This document shows, piece after piece, positions 20,045 through 28,936 of a stretch of DNA of 64,000 bases. This stretch comes from Xanthobacteraceae bacterium. Its GTDB lineage: Bacteria; Pseudomonadota; Alphaproteobacteria; Rhizobiales; Xanthobacteraceae. The translations under genes and the position numbers were made by a program. Numbering within the stretch: the stretch's first letter is position 1; every line of letters begins with the position of its first letter. The stretch is from the NCBI GenBank assembly GCA_019745775.1, contig JAIESR010000011.1:1-64000 (forward strand), given 5' to 3'. The notes under the pieces are model-generated. The model was not told the DNA's origin and ran no database searches. It saw only the letters and a program-made list of their open reading frames with translations.

Positions 20045-20198
20045 GGGAAAACCGCACAACGGACCGTTAACGCTAGTTTTCCCCCTGCTCCGGCTTTTTT
20101 CAACGGCCCGCCAAAAATCTCTGGCCCCTTTGAACCTCCCCACGAAGCCCCACGACCAATGATCAAGCGGCCGCTACGGCCCCTCGGGAGATATCAAA

Positions 20199-20444
20199 AT
20201 GCGTAAGGTCTTCGCCATTGCGGCGCTCGCCGTCGTCACCGTCACTTCCTCCTTGATCGCGACCACAACCAATGCCGACGCTCACTTCCGGCGTTGGGGA
20301 CCGGTGGCCTTCGCCGGCGCCTTCGTGGCCGGTGCCGTCATCGCCAACAGCGGTCCCTATTACTACAGCGGCCCCCGTTCCTGCTGGGCCCGCCAGTTCG
20401 ATCGCCGCGGCAACTACATCGGCCGCGTTTGGATTTGCGACTAA
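20199..20444 (+). CDS. Small secreted protein of unknown function
   Basis: 81 residues: signal peptide (MRKVFAIAALAVVTVTSSLI), then DAHFRRWGPVAFAGAFVAGA and an aromatic tail with two Cys (SCWARQFDRRGNYIGRVWIC). The layout of a Gly/Ala hydrophobic stretch followed by a WARQFDRRGNYIGR-type tail is common in short exported proteins of rhizobia. GGGAGA precedes the ATG and a clear terminator lies about 90 bases after the stop, so it is probably a real monocistronic gene. Confidence 0.82.
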   Translation: MRKVFAIAALAVVTVTSSLIATTTNADAHFRRWGPVAFAGAFVAGAVIANSGPYYYSGPRSCWARQFDRRGNYIGRVWICD

Positions 20445-20533
20445 CCAAGTTTCCCTCGCCATGAGGATGGTCCTTCGGGACTGAGTTGCGATCGGCGCGT
20501 GCGCCCCCATCCACCCCCGCGTCGGTCAAAGCG

Positions 20534-20573
20534 ACCCGCCTGGACACCATCCGTCCGGGCGGGTTTGCTTTTT
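20534..20573 (+). terminator. Rho-independent terminator
   Basis: Stem ACCCGCCTGGAC / GTCCGGGCGGGT (12 bp with one T-G pair), seven-base loop, then TTGCTTTTTGG. It ends the 20199-20444 transcript and lies upstream of nikR. Confidence 0.9.
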
Positions 20574-20642
20574 GGGGATATGCGTTGGCCCGGATCGGAT
20601 TACGGCCTACAACGGCGGCTGACCGAACCCGGGATCCCATCC

Positions 20643-21131
20643 ATGCAGCGCGTGACCATCACCATCGACGACGAGCTGATGACCGAGCTCGACCGCATCA
20701 TCGAAGCACGCGGCTACCAGAATCGATCGGAAGCGATCCGCGATCTCGCGCGCGCCGGCATCCGGCAAGCCGCGGAGGCCATCGACAAGCATCGCGACTG
20801 CGTGGCGGCGCTGGTCTATGTCTACGACCACAACGCGCGTCAGCTCGCCAAGCGCCTCGCCGACACCTTCCACGATCATCACGAGTTGTCGCTCGCCTCG
20901 ATGCACGCGCATCTCGATCACGACAATTGCATGGAGGTGACGATCCTGCGCGGCAAGGCCAATGAGGTGCAGCACTTCGCCGAGCACGTGATCGCCGAGC
21001 GCGGGGTGCGCCACGGCCGCATCGTCCTGGTGCCGACCGACGTGATGATCAAGCCGCACACCCATGCGGACGGCACCACCCACAGCCACCCCCACCGGCA
21101 TTCCAGCCGCAAGCGCCGCCGCGCGGCCTGA
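20643..21131 (+). CDS. nikR: Nickel-responsive regulator NikR with His-rich tail
   Basis: 162 residues from ATG 20643. Residues 1-45 are a ribbon-helix-helix DNA-binding domain (MQRVTITIDDELMTELDRII). The ACT-like regulatory domain keeps the nickel ligands at His77, His88, His90 and Cys96 (TFHDHH, SMHAHLDHDNC), one residue offset from the E. coli protein. After the normal end there is an extra tail with HTHADGTTHSHPHRH followed by RKRRRAA; E. coli NikR is about 133 residues and lacks it. It is next to a HupE/UreJ nickel permease gene, fitting control of nickel uptake. Confidence 0.95.
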   Translation: MQRVTITIDDELMTELDRIIEARGYQNRSEAIRDLARAGIRQAAEAIDKHRDCVAALVYVYDHNARQLAKRLADTFHDHHELSLASMHAHLDHDNCMEVTILRGKANEVQHFAEHVIAERGVRHGRIVLVPTDVMIKPHTHADGTTHSHPHRHSSRKRRRAA

Positions 21132-21262
21132 GTTCGCGCGAACCCTGCCATGACGGCGGCGCGGCCGGGTCCCCCCACCGGGTGCCCTTGTGGGCGCCCG
21201 ACGCCTTTGATATTCAGATTTGCATCAAACGTCTTACTCAACGATCGCAAGGAAAACCCACG

Positions 21263-21862
21263 ATGCGCAAACTCCTGTCGGGATTGACCCTCGCAGCCGC
21301 CACCCTCGCTCCGGCGGTGGCCCTCGCCCATGCCGGCCACGGCGAGCACACGGGTTTCATCCACGGCTTCATGCATCCGGTCACCGGCCTCGACCACATC
21401 CTGGCGATGGTGACGGTCGGCATCCTCGCTTACCAGATCGGCGGCCGCGCGCTGTGGGCGGTTCCCGCAACCTTCCTCGCGATCATGGCGGCGGGCGGGG
21501 CGCTCGGCGTCGCCGGCGTCTCGTTCTACTTCGTGGAGCCGGGCATCGCGGCCTCAGTGGTCGTGCTCGGTCTTATTGTCGCGCTCGCGCTAAAGCCGCC
21601 GGTGGCGCTTGCCATGGCACTGGTCGCGGTGTTCGCGGTGTTCCACGGCTACGCCCACGGCATCGAGGCGCCGCTTGACGAGTCCGCCGCCGCCTTCGGC
21701 GCCGGCTTCCTGGCGGCGACTACCCTGCTGCATGCCTTTGGCGTCGCCCTCGGCATGCTGATCGGCCGCATCGCGGCAAGCCAGGGCCAGATCGGCTACC
21801 GCCTCGCCGGCAGCGCCGTCGCGGTCGCGGGCCTCGTGATCCTGGGCCGCGCGGTCATCTGA
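21263..21862 (+). CDS. HupE/UreJ family nickel (or cobalt) permease
   Basis: 199 residues from ATG 21263 with AAGGAAA upstream. The N-terminus is a cleavable signal (MRKLLSGLTLAAATLAPAVA) followed by the metal-site motif HAGHGEHTGF and HPVTGLDHILAMVTVG, then HGYAHGIEAP in a later helix; these His-rich motifs define HupE/UreJ. Six hydrophobic segments. It lies 131 bases after nikR. TTTGAT and ATCAAA (21206-21229, 12 bases apart) lie in the gap, but the match to known NikR sites is poor. No urease or hydrogenase genes are in the window. Confidence 0.93.
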   Translation: MRKLLSGLTLAAATLAPAVALAHAGHGEHTGFIHGFMHPVTGLDHILAMVTVGILAYQIGGRALWAVPATFLAIMAAGGALGVAGVSFYFVEPGIAASVVVLGLIVALALKPPVALAMALVAVFAVFHGYAHGIEAPLDESAAAFGAGFLAATTLLHAFGVALGMLIGRIAASQGQIGYRLAGSAVAVAGLVILGRAVI

Positions 21863-21883
21863 TCGCTGCAACAAACGCAAGCC

Positions 21884-21907
21884 GGCCGCTCGCAGTCGCG
21901 GGCGGCC
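21884..21907 (+). terminator. Hairpin after hupE
   Basis: Ten-bp stem GGCCGCTCGC / GCGGGCGGCC (one T-G pair) with tetraloop AGTC, 21 bases after the stop. Only CCTAATC follows, so it lacks a proper T-run. Confidence 0.6.
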
Positions 21908-21965
21908 CCTAATCAACCGGCTCGTCTCGTGGTATGATTCGCCTGTGGCTCGGGGGCGAATAGTC

Positions 21966-22822
21966 ATGACCTTGACTCTGTCGAACTGCTGCCGGCGGCG
22001 CAGCCGGTTTGTCGCATTGTGGCTGATTGCGAACGCGCTGTTGGGGACGATCGCTCGCGCCGACGACGACGATCCGCGACCGGCCGCCGGCATCAAAGAC
22101 AACTCGTTCCTGATCGAGGAAGCCTACAACCAGGGACCCGGCGAGATGCAGCATATACTGACGCTGCAGCGCCAGCACCGCGACTGGTTCCTCGGCTATA
22201 CCCAGGAATGGGCGCTCGGCAGCCAGACCCATCAGCTCAGTTACTCGGTCCCTTATGCCTGGCTTCGCAGCGACGGCCAGCGCGTCAAAGGCGTCGGCGA
22301 TGCGACGATCACCTATCGCTACCAGGCCTGGCTGGAGAGCGCGACCTCGCCGGCGTTCGCCCCGGGGATCAGCCTGGTCCTGCCGACCGGCAACCGCAAC
22401 CGGGGGCTGGGGGACGGGTCCGTCGGGGTCGAGGTCAAGCTGCCGTTCAGCAAGATCGTCTCGGACCGCGTGACGCTGCACGCCAATGCCGGCATGAGCC
22501 ATCTGTTCAACGTGCAAGGCCTCAGCCCGACCAGCTACATGGTCGGGGCAAGCGGCGTCTATGCCGTGACCCGGGAATTCAACCTCCGCTCGAGGGCGTG
22601 GTCGAATGGAACGAGTCGGTCAACGACGCCCTCATGATCGAGCGCGAGACCACGTTCACGCTCAACCCCGGCTTTCGCAAGGCGATCAACTTCCCCAACG
22701 ACAAGCAGTTCGTCTTCGGATTCGCGACGCCGATCACGTTCTCACGCGACAAACGGACCGACTACGGCCTGTTCTTCTATTTGTCGTTCGAGCATGACAT
22801 CAACAAGCCCAGCTGGAAGTAA
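21966..22822 (+). pseudogene. Predicted outer-membrane barrel protein, one frameshift near 22590
   Basis: Start ATG 21966 with a signal segment (FVALWLIANALLGTIARADD). The first frame runs to EFNL near 22590; homologous-looking sequence then continues one frame over as LEGVVEWNESVNDALMIERE to the stop at 22822. Restoring one base near CTCCGCTCGAG joins the two parts into about 285 residues. Alternating aromatic and polar strands (HQLSYSVPYAWLRSDGQ, FVFGFATPITFSR, GLFFYLSFEHDI) suggest a beta-barrel of the kind annotated as transporter. Function unknown. Sequencing error or true mutation cannot be decided here. Confidence 0.7.
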
Positions 22823-22825
22823 CGC

Positions 22826-25771
22826 TCACCGAGCGAGCGCGGCGCTCTGCCCCGCCGCGACGCTCATCGCCAGCACCCGCGCGACATGCAGCGCCTCGCG
22901 TCCGGTGCCGTCGGCGATCTGATGCCGGCAGGAGGTGCCGTCGGCGACGATGATCGCGTCCGCCGGCGCATTACGCACCGCCGGCAGCAATGACAGCTCG
23001 CCCATCTTGAGCGACACGTCGATGGTGTCGGCGCCGTAGCCGAAGGCGCCGGCCATGCCGCAGCAGCTCGACTCGATGGTCTCGACCGCGAGCCCGGGCA
23101 CGAGCTTCAATGCCATCTCGACCGGCCCCATCAGCCCGAAGGATTTCTGGTGGCAATGGCCGTGCAGCAGCGCCCGTTGATGCCCGATTGCCGCCAACGG
23201 AATCGGGGCGTCGAGCTCACGCGTGACGTATTCCTCGAACAGCAGGGCGCGTGCCGCCAGCCAGCGCGCTTCCTCGGTCTTGAGCAACGCCGGAATTTCG
23301 TCGCGGAAGCCGAGGATACAGCTCGGCTCGAGCCCGATCACGGGAACGCCGCGCGCAACGTAAGGCTCAAGCGCCGCGAGCGTACGCTCGGCTTCGGCGC
23401 GCGCCTGCTCGACCAGTCCGACCGACAGAAACGTGCGGCCGCAACAGAGCGGCCGGCGCGAGCGATCCGCCGGCTTCGGCAGATGCACTTGGCAGCCGGC
23501 GGCTGAGAGCACGGCGAGCGCGGCGCGCAGATTGTCAGGCTCGAAATAGCGGTTGAAGGTGTCGGCGAACAGGACGACCTCCGGGCCTTCGCCCTTCGGC
23601 GCGCTGGCGTCATCCTGCAACCAATCTTCCCGCCACGCCGGGAGCTTGCGCCGCGTGCTGAAGCCGGCGTGCTTCTCCGACATCCGCGTCAGTACCGGCA
23701 TCGAGTCCCGCAGATTGGCGAGCGCGGGAACCCGCGCCGCCCAGGGAGCGTAGCGGGGCAGATAGCCGACCAGCTGGTCATGCAGCGACAGCTTGCGTTT
23801 CTTGAGACGCGCCGCCTGCACCTCGATCTTCATGCGCGCCATGTCGACGCCGGTCGGGCATTCGCGCCGGCAGGCCTTGCAGGACACGCAGTATTTCAAG
23901 GTCTCCGCCATCTCGTCCGAGGCGAGCGCGTCGGGGCCGAGCTGGCCGGTGATGGCGAGCCGCAGCGTATTGGCGCGGCCGCGCGTGACGTCGCGTTCCT
24001 CGCGGGTGACGCGGTAGCTCGGGCACATGACGCCGCCCTTGAGCGCGCGGCAGGCGCCGTTGTTGTTGCACATCTCGACCGCACCCTGGAATCCGCCGCC
24101 CTGCCCCGGATAGGCGGACCAGTCGAGATGGGTGGCCAGCGCGTCGGCGTGATAGTCGGGGCCATAGCGGAACAGCGCGCGGTCGTCGAACCTCGGCGCG
24201 CGCACGATCTTGCCGGGATTGAACAGGGCGTGCGGATCGAAGCGGTCCTTGACGTCCTCGAACGCGTTCACCAGCCGCTCGCCGAACATCACCTGGTGGA
24301 ATTCCGAGCGCACGATGCCGTCGCCATGCTCGCCGGAATGCGAGCCCTTGTACTCGCGCACCATCGCGAAGGCTTCCTCGGCGATCGCGCGCATCGCCTT
24401 CACGTCCTTCTCGAGGCGCAAATTCAGGATTGGCCGCACGTGCAGGCAGCCAACCGACGCATGTGCGTACCAGGTGCCGCGGGTGCCGTTACGCTCGAAC
24501 ACCTCCGTGAGCTTCGCGGTGTACTCCGCGAGATGCTCGAGCGGCACCGCGCAATCCTCGACGAAGGAGACGGGCTTGCCTTCGTCCTTCATCGACATCA
24601 TCACGTTGAGGCCCGCGGCGCGCACCTCGTTGATCGCGGTCTGCAAGGCGGCATCCATCACCTCGACCACGCCGCCCCACCGCGCACCGGTACTGCCCCA
24701 GTCGTAGCCGAGGTCGCCCATCAGCTCGGAGAGCCGCAAGAGACGCCGGAAATTCTCGCGGTGGTCGTCCTCGCCGAACTCGACGAACAGGATCGCCTCC
24801 GGATCGCCGCGCACAACCGCATTGATGGTCGGCTGGAACATTGCGATGTCGCGCGCGAGGCCGAGCATGGTGCGGTCGATCAGCTCGACCGCAATCGGCG
24901 CGAGCTTGACGATATGCTGCGCGGCTTCCATCGCGCTCTGGAAGCTGCCGAAGTGGCAGGCCCCCACCGCGCGACGGCCTAGCAACGGCGAAAGCTTGAG
25001 CTCGATCTTCGTGGAAAAGCCGAGCGTGCCCTCGGAGCCGACCAGGATGTGTGCGAGGTTGACGTCGTTCCTGCCGGGCGCGAGCGCATCGAGATTGTAG
25101 CCGCCGACCCGGCGCTGCACCTGCGGGAAGCGCGCCTTGACCATCTCGGCCTCGCGCGCGCCGATCTCCATGAGGTCCTTCGCCAGCGACCGCAAGCCCT
25201 CCGGCACGTCGGAGAGATCGGGCGCGATCGGACCGAAATGCAAGGCGCTGCCGTCCGGCAAGATTGCGTCGAGTGACAGCACGTTCTCGCGGGTGTTGCC
25301 GTAGCGCAGCGAGCGCGCGCCGCAGGAATTGTTCCCGACCATGCCGCCGATGGTGGCGCGCGAGGCGGTCGAGATGTCGACCGGGAACCACAAGCCGTGC
25401 GGCTTGAGGCGGCGGTTGAGCTCATCGAGCACGATGCCGGGCTCGACCACGCAGCGCCGGTTGGCGACGTCGAGCTCGATCACATTGTCGAGGTACTGCG
25501 AGCAGTCGACGATAAGCGAAGTGTTGACCGTCTGGCCACACTGCGACGTGCCGCCACCGCGCGGGGTGATGGGCACGCCCTCTTGCCGCGCGATCTCCAG
25601 CGCCCGCTTGGCCTCTTCCATCGTGCGCGGGGCCACCACGCCGACCGGCATGATCTGGTAGTGCGAGGCGTCGGTCGAATAGCGGCCACGGCTGAAGCGA
25701 TCGAACAGGACATCGCCGGTCAGCTCCGCCTTCAGGCGGCGCTCGAGGCCGGGCCGCAGCGATTCTGACAT
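22826..25771 (-). CDS. FAD-linked oxidase fused to Fe-S/CCG protein (D-2-hydroxyacid dehydrogenase type)
   Basis: 981 residues. Domains in order: FAD-binding domain of the vanillyl-alcohol oxidase type (about 35-260; TPRGGGTSQCGQTV, GGMVGNNSCGARSLRYG), FAD-oxidase C-terminal domain (about 280-540), 4Fe-4S segment (CVSCKACRRECPTG), and two cysteine-rich domains (CCGRTF, CCGMAGAFGYG). This GlcD-GlcF-like fusion matches YdiJ-type enzymes that oxidise D-lactate or D-2-hydroxyglutarate and pass electrons to the membrane chain. ATG 25771 is preferred over GTG 25777. The ribosome site GGGG lies inside a hairpin. Confidence 0.94.
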   Translation of the reverse strand: MSESLRPGLERRLKAELTGDVLFDRFSRGRYSTDASHYQIMPVGVVAPRTMEEAKRALEIARQEGVPITPRGGGTSQCGQTVNTSLIVDCSQYLDNVIELDVANRRCVVEPGIVLDELNRRLKPHGLWFPVDISTASRATIGGMVGNNSCGARSLRYGNTRENVLSLDAILPDGSALHFGPIAPDLSDVPEGLRSLAKDLMEIGAREAEMVKARFPQVQRRVGGYNLDALAPGRNDVNLAHILVGSEGTLGFSTKIELKLSPLLGRRAVGACHFGSFQSAMEAAQHIVKLAPIAVELIDRTMLGLARDIAMFQPTINAVVRGDPEAILFVEFGEDDHRENFRRLLRLSELMGDLGYDWGSTGARWGGVVEVMDAALQTAINEVRAAGLNVMMSMKDEGKPVSFVEDCAVPLEHLAEYTAKLTEVFERNGTRGTWYAHASVGCLHVRPILNLRLEKDVKAMRAIAEEAFAMVREYKGSHSGEHGDGIVRSEFHQVMFGERLVNAFEDVKDRFDPHALFNPGKIVRAPRFDDRALFRYGPDYHADALATHLDWSAYPGQGGGFQGAVEMCNNNGACRALKGGVMCPSYRVTREERDVTRGRANTLRLAITGQLGPDALASDEMAETLKYCVSCKACRRECPTGVDMARMKIEVQAARLKKRKLSLHDQLVGYLPRYAPWAARVPALANLRDSMPVLTRMSEKHAGFSTRRKLPAWREDWLQDDASAPKGEGPEVVLFADTFNRYFEPDNLRAALAVLSAAGCQVHLPKPADRSRRPLCCGRTFLSVGLVEQARAEAERTLAALEPYVARGVPVIGLEPSCILGFRDEIPALLKTEEARWLAARALLFEEYVTRELDAPIPLAAIGHQRALLHGHCHQKSFGLMGPVEMALKLVPGLAVETIESSCCGMAGAFGYGADTIDVSLKMGELSLLPAVRNAPADAIIVADGTSCRHQIADGTGREALHVARVLAMSVAAGQSAALAR

Positions 25772-25776
25772 GGACA

Positions 25777-25799
25777 CCCCGGTTCATGCGAAACCGGGG
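25777..25799 (-). promoter_or_regulatory. Hairpin covering the dehydrogenase ribosome-binding site
   Basis: Perfect eight-bp stem CCCCGGTT / AACCGGGG with a seven-base loop, ending six bases before ATG 25771. On the mRNA the GGGG of the stem is also the only ribosome-site candidate, so folding would mask it. It lies five bases from the stop of the gene upstream. Confidence 0.4.
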
Positions 25800-25804
25800 G
25801 CAAG

Positions 25805-26146
25805 CTAGCGGGCGGAGGTCCCTCTCCGCAACACGGCCATATCGGCCAGGTTCTCATCGGCGTTTTCACGCAGCGGATGCCGCAGGAACAGGGCCGCCTC
25901 CGGCAGGCCGCTCGTTGCCGGATGGATCATCGGGACCGCGATCGTCGAGACCGGAACCGCCTGTGCCGTGCGCGGACCGGGCGTCCAGTCGAACCAGGCC
26001 GAATAGAGCAAGGCGAGGGCCGACAGCAGGCTCAGCGCCGCGAGCGCAACGCCGATGCGATTGGGCTCCAGGGGCCGGCGAGGCGCCCGATTGATGCCGG
26101 CGGCCTTGGTTCTCACCAGCGTAGAGGCTTCGTATTCGCTCAGCAT
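25805..26146 (-). CDS. Small single-helix membrane protein, paralogue 1
   Basis: 113 residues from ATG 26146 (CGGGAG seven bases upstream; an in-frame start at 26269 is not supported). N-terminus MLSEYEASTLVRTKAAG, then a transmembrane helix (IGVALAALSLLSALALLYSA, about 31-50) and a polar C-terminal part. It is clearly related to the products of 27809-28132 and 28406-28804, which share S[ED][YF]EA..L.R.K and the IG..LA.LS helix. No family is recognised. It is divergent from the LuxR-type gene at 26404 across 257 bases in which I see no other gene. Confidence 0.72.
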   Translation of the reverse strand: MLSEYEASTLVRTKAAGINRAPRRPLEPNRIGVALAALSLLSALALLYSAWFDWTPGPRTAQAVPVSTIAVPMIHPATSGLPEAALFLRHPLRENADENLADMAVLRRGTSAR

Positions 26147-26403
26147 GGGATGCTCCCGGCGCGCGATGCGCAGGCGGTTGGGGATATCAGTCGTCTCGCA
26201 TACCCCGTATGACGGAAAGGTCGAGATTTTTGGCGGGGGGCGCGTTTTTTTTGTTCGACGCGGCCACAATCCGGCGTCAGGACCGCGGACGTCTTGTCAA
26301 ACGTGTCGCAGTCTTCGGCGCGGGCCAGGAATGTCTTGCCTCGGCGATCCTATGAACAGATGAGGATTTTCCAGCCCGTTTCGGCTAGCTTCTAAGGTGA
26401 GAG

Positions 26404-27582
26404 ATGCGTGCAAGCGAACCACAGGCCATGGCTCCGACCAAAGACACGCTGCTACTGACTCTCGTCGATCGCATTTATCAATCGATCGAACAGCCTGAAC
26501 AATGGCCCGCAACGATCCGTGCGATCGGCACAGTCATTGGCGGACGGCCCGACTTTTGGGATTCAGCTCATACCGCCCCATCTACGAAAGCCAATGCCGC
26601 GTCTCACGAAGCGGGCTGTCACGGCACACTATTTCTTTCCCGTGCAGACCTGCGGACTCTCGATGAATATGCACAGGAGTTCGGCGAGCTCATCGTCCGG
26701 TTCCTCAAAATCGTGTTCCTGAGCACTCTCACCTCTCAGAGCAATCTCAAAGCTCGCGAGCTCATCGGCTTCAGGATGACCAGGTATTATCTGGAAGGAT
26801 TCGGGCCGTTGTCGGCGAAGCCGGAGACATCGGCGTCACGGTCCGCGCGCAATCTGATCGCGGCGCTGTGGGAAGATGGCCGAACGTTCGATAGCGGTAG
26901 TGTGCGGGCAATGCATCTTCTTATGCCCCACCTCAATCGCGCGTTGCGCCTGCAAACACGTCTGAATACCGACGCTCTTCGTGCAGACACAGTATCCGGA
27001 GCGCTCGATCGTCTGACCGTTGGAGTGGTTCTGGTCGATCGATCCGGCCTGCCTCTTTGGCACAATCGGCGCGCCAAAGAGATCGTGGGCCGTTCAAACG
27101 ATCTGCGCTTCTCGTCCGCAGGTTTCGTGGGCCGTACGCCGGCACACACCCGCGCCCTGCGGGAGCTGGTTGCGGCGGCCGTATTCGGCGGCGCTCAAGA
27201 AGTGCTCGCTGTCGATAGAGGAGACCAGGCAAGAGCGCTTTTGCTGGTTGCGTCACCGCTGAAGTCCCTGGACAGCGCCCAAGCCCTCGAAGATTGCAGC
27301 CAGACAGCGGGCGGGGTCGTCTTCATCTGCGATCCGGATCGCGACGACGAACCTACGGTCGAATCCTTGCAGAGCGCCTTCAAGTTGACGCCTCGCGAGG
27401 CACAGCTGGCCATCGCCATCGCACGCGGGCACGGACTGAGCGCAGCTGCCGAGACCATGGGCGTCGCCCTGACGACGGCACGCACCCAGCTGCAGCAGAC
27501 TTTTGCAAAAACTGGCACAAATCATCAGGCTGAGCTCGCTGCGCTGGTGCACCGGACGCTCGCGCACCTTCGACACGACTGA
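26404..27582 (+). CDS. LuxR-family regulator with N-terminal sensor region
   Basis: 392 residues. The C-terminal LuxR-type helix-turn-helix is at about 327-385 (FKLTPREAQLAIAIARGHGL, then TTARTQLQQTFAKTGTNHQA). Residues about 200-310 resemble a PAS-like domain (ALDRLTVGVVLVDRSGLPLW). The same arrangement is found in the regulator at 30115, so the two are paralogues flanking the small-protein cluster. AAGGTGAGAG lies just before the ATG. The signal is unknown; no autoinducer-binding domain and no histidine kinase partner were seen. Confidence 0.88.
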   Translation: MRASEPQAMAPTKDTLLLTLVDRIYQSIEQPEQWPATIRAIGTVIGGRPDFWDSAHTAPSTKANAASHEAGCHGTLFLSRADLRTLDEYAQEFGELIVRFLKIVFLSTLTSQSNLKARELIGFRMTRYYLEGFGPLSAKPETSASRSARNLIAALWEDGRTFDSGSVRAMHLLMPHLNRALRLQTRLNTDALRADTVSGALDRLTVGVVLVDRSGLPLWHNRRAKEIVGRSNDLRFSSAGFVGRTPAHTRALRELVAAAVFGGAQEVLAVDRGDQARALLLVASPLKSLDSAQALEDCSQTAGGVVFICDPDRDDEPTVESLQSAFKLTPREAQLAIAIARGHGLSAAAETMGVALTTARTQLQQTFAKTGTNHQAELAALVHRTLAHLRHD

Positions 27583-27602
27583 CCTCCTGCGCGCGGGTTG
27601 AT

Positions 27603-27848
27603 CTATCGGGCGACCAGCGTCTCATTGTTGCGGAGCGGCGCCTCGGAGCGAGGCCGAACACCCCACGGCTGCCTCCGCCAGCTCGCAATCGTGCGTACAG
27701 CGTGAGACGCCAGCATCAACGCGCTGTCGCGCACGTACTCACTGCGCAACTTGCGACCTCGCGCCAGTAATCGCTCGATGTCCTGCGGCGACAGCTGCCG
27801 ACCGGAATTCACGGCCGTCTGCTTTCGAATTCGAGATAGCCAAACCAC
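27603..27848 (-). CDS. Small basic protein of unknown function
   Basis: 81 residues from GTG 27848, overlapping the upstream gene by 40 bases, so translation is probably coupled; no separate ribosome site is evident. The protein is rich in Arg, with an amphipathic middle (RQLSPQDIERLLARGRKLRS, then YVRDSALMLASHAVRTIASW). It recalls short rhizobial proteins of DUF1127 type in length and charge, but I cannot confirm a family. Last of four compact minus-strand genes running from 28804. Confidence 0.6.
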   Translation of the reverse strand: MVWLSRIRKQTAVNSGRQLSPQDIERLLARGRKLRSEYVRDSALMLASHAVRTIASWRRQPWGVRPRSEAPLRNNETLVAR

Positions 27849-28132
27849 GGCGCGCTCGCGTCGCCGTTTATTGGCGGATCGACGACATTTGTCCCGACAT
27901 CGGCGTCGGCAGCCGCCGGTTGGACACGCTCGTCAGTCGCACCCTGCTTTGCGCGCGCGTATTCGCCCCAGCCGGAGACGGTCGTGTGCAACAAGCCGAG
28001 GGCCGATAGCAGGCTCAACACCGCGAGCGCGGCACCGATCCGCTTGTCCCGGCGAGTCATTCGTTGAACCCGCCGGCCGCCACCCGTCACCTTCAGCCTG
28101 GTCAGCACCGCGGCTTCGTAATCGCTCAGCAT
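27809..28132 (-). CDS. Small single-helix membrane protein, paralogue 2
   Basis: 107 residues, ATG 28132 with AAGGAG eight bases upstream. N-terminus MLSDYEAAVLTRLKVTGG, basic stretch RRVQRMTRRDKR, one helix (IGAALAVLSLLSALGLLHTT, about 32-51), polar tail ending PWFGYLEFESRRP. The tail motif FGY[LV].F is shared with paralogue 3 (FGYVAFDWD). It overlaps the upstream gene by seven bases. Unknown function; membrane location is inferred. Confidence 0.72.
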   Translation of the reverse strand: MLSDYEAAVLTRLKVTGGGRRVQRMTRRDKRIGAALAVLSLLSALGLLHTTVSGWGEYARAKQGATDERVQPAAADADVGTNVVDPPINGDASAPWFGYLEFESRRP

Positions 28133-28395
28133 GGGGGCGGCTCCTTCGCAACACCACGCGACAATGCGTGTGGCGCCAGGAAATCCGCGCCCTCCGAACG
28201 ACGCTGCAGAGATGCTGGCTGCGCAGGTCGCGCGCTCTCGACAGATCGCGATCCGAATGGCGCGTAGTTTGTGAGCGCTAAGGATTCACGATCGCCGCCG
28301 GCGCTGTCGTCAAAATCGAAGTCGTGGAGCGCGATGACCGCACAAAGCTGCGCCACCATCAACATGGCAAAAGCCAGCGCGCCCAGAACATCCAT
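28126..28395 (-). CDS. Small membrane protein of unknown function
   Basis: 89 residues from ATG 28395 with AGAGGAAG at ideal spacing; a longer in-frame start at 28554 lies inside the upstream gene and is rejected. An N-terminal helix (VLGALAFAMLMVAQLCAVIA) is followed by an acidic patch (HDFDFDDSAGGD) and a polar tail. It lies between paralogues 3 and 2, 10 bases after one and overlapping the other by seven. It is not clearly related to them. Confidence 0.65.
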   Translation of the reverse strand: MDVLGALAFAMLMVAQLCAVIALHDFDFDDSAGGDRESLALTNYAPFGSRSVESARPAQPASLQRRSEGADFLAPHALSRGVAKEPPPC

Positions 28396-28405
28396 CTTGC
28401 TTCCT

Positions 28406-28804
28406 CTAATTTGCCGTTGCGACGACGGCGGCCGCGGGCGACGACGGCCATGGAGCAAACCCGGCAACACCCCCGGATTTTTGGGGATCCCAGTCGAATG
28501 CGACATAGCCGAAGAACAGAGGTACCTGCGGATCGCTGCTGGATGGCGTGACATCCCTCGCTGGCCGCGCCGCCTGAGTTCGCCCCGCTATGCGCACGAC
28601 CTCGGCAGGAGGCTCCAGCGCAAGGCCGCCGTCGTGGCTCCCGTCAACGACGACAGCATGCAACAACCCGATTGCCGCAAGCACGCTCAGTGCCGCGAGA
28701 ATTGCACCGATGCAATTGATCGCGGCCGAAAGCTGACGGCGCATGACAATGCTGGTGCTGACTTTGGACCGGGTCAGCGCAGCGGCTTCGAATTCGCTCG
28801 GCAT
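28406..28804 (-). CDS. Small single-helix membrane protein, paralogue 3
   Basis: 132 residues from ATG 28804 with GGGAGG five bases upstream. N-terminus MPSEFEAAALTRSKVSTSIV, one helix (IGAILAALSVLAAIGLLHAV, about 32-51), then a Pro/Ala-rich part ending VPLFFGYVAFDWDPQKSGGV. First gene of the four-gene minus-strand cluster. It shares the N-terminal motif and helix with paralogues 1 and 2. Function unknown. It is divergent from the channel gene at 29031. Confidence 0.7.
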   Translation of the reverse strand: MPSEFEAAALTRSKVSTSIVMRRQLSAAINCIGAILAALSVLAAIGLLHAVVVDGSHDGGLALEPPAEVVRIAGRTQAARPARDVTPSSSDPQVPLFFGYVAFDWDPQKSGGVAGFAPWPSSPAAAVVATAN

Positions 28805-28936
28805 GGACACCTCCCGCAATGAATTCGCGCAAGCATTGGCGCGCGGCAGGCGGGTCGCGTCCTACGAACGAATGAGGTCAGACAGAAATTTTAGGAGCCG
28901 AAGTCTTGCGGGACATTGCCTTGGAGCTATCCTTCG

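Noticed and set aside
21206-21229. TTTGAT and ATCAAA before hupE as a NikR operator
   Set aside because: Arms are only six bases and do not match the known GTATGA-type site; too weak to list as a feature.
23669-24982. Plus-strand open frame of 437 codons
   Set aside because: Antisense to the FAD/Fe-S dehydrogenase; His/Arg-rich without motifs.
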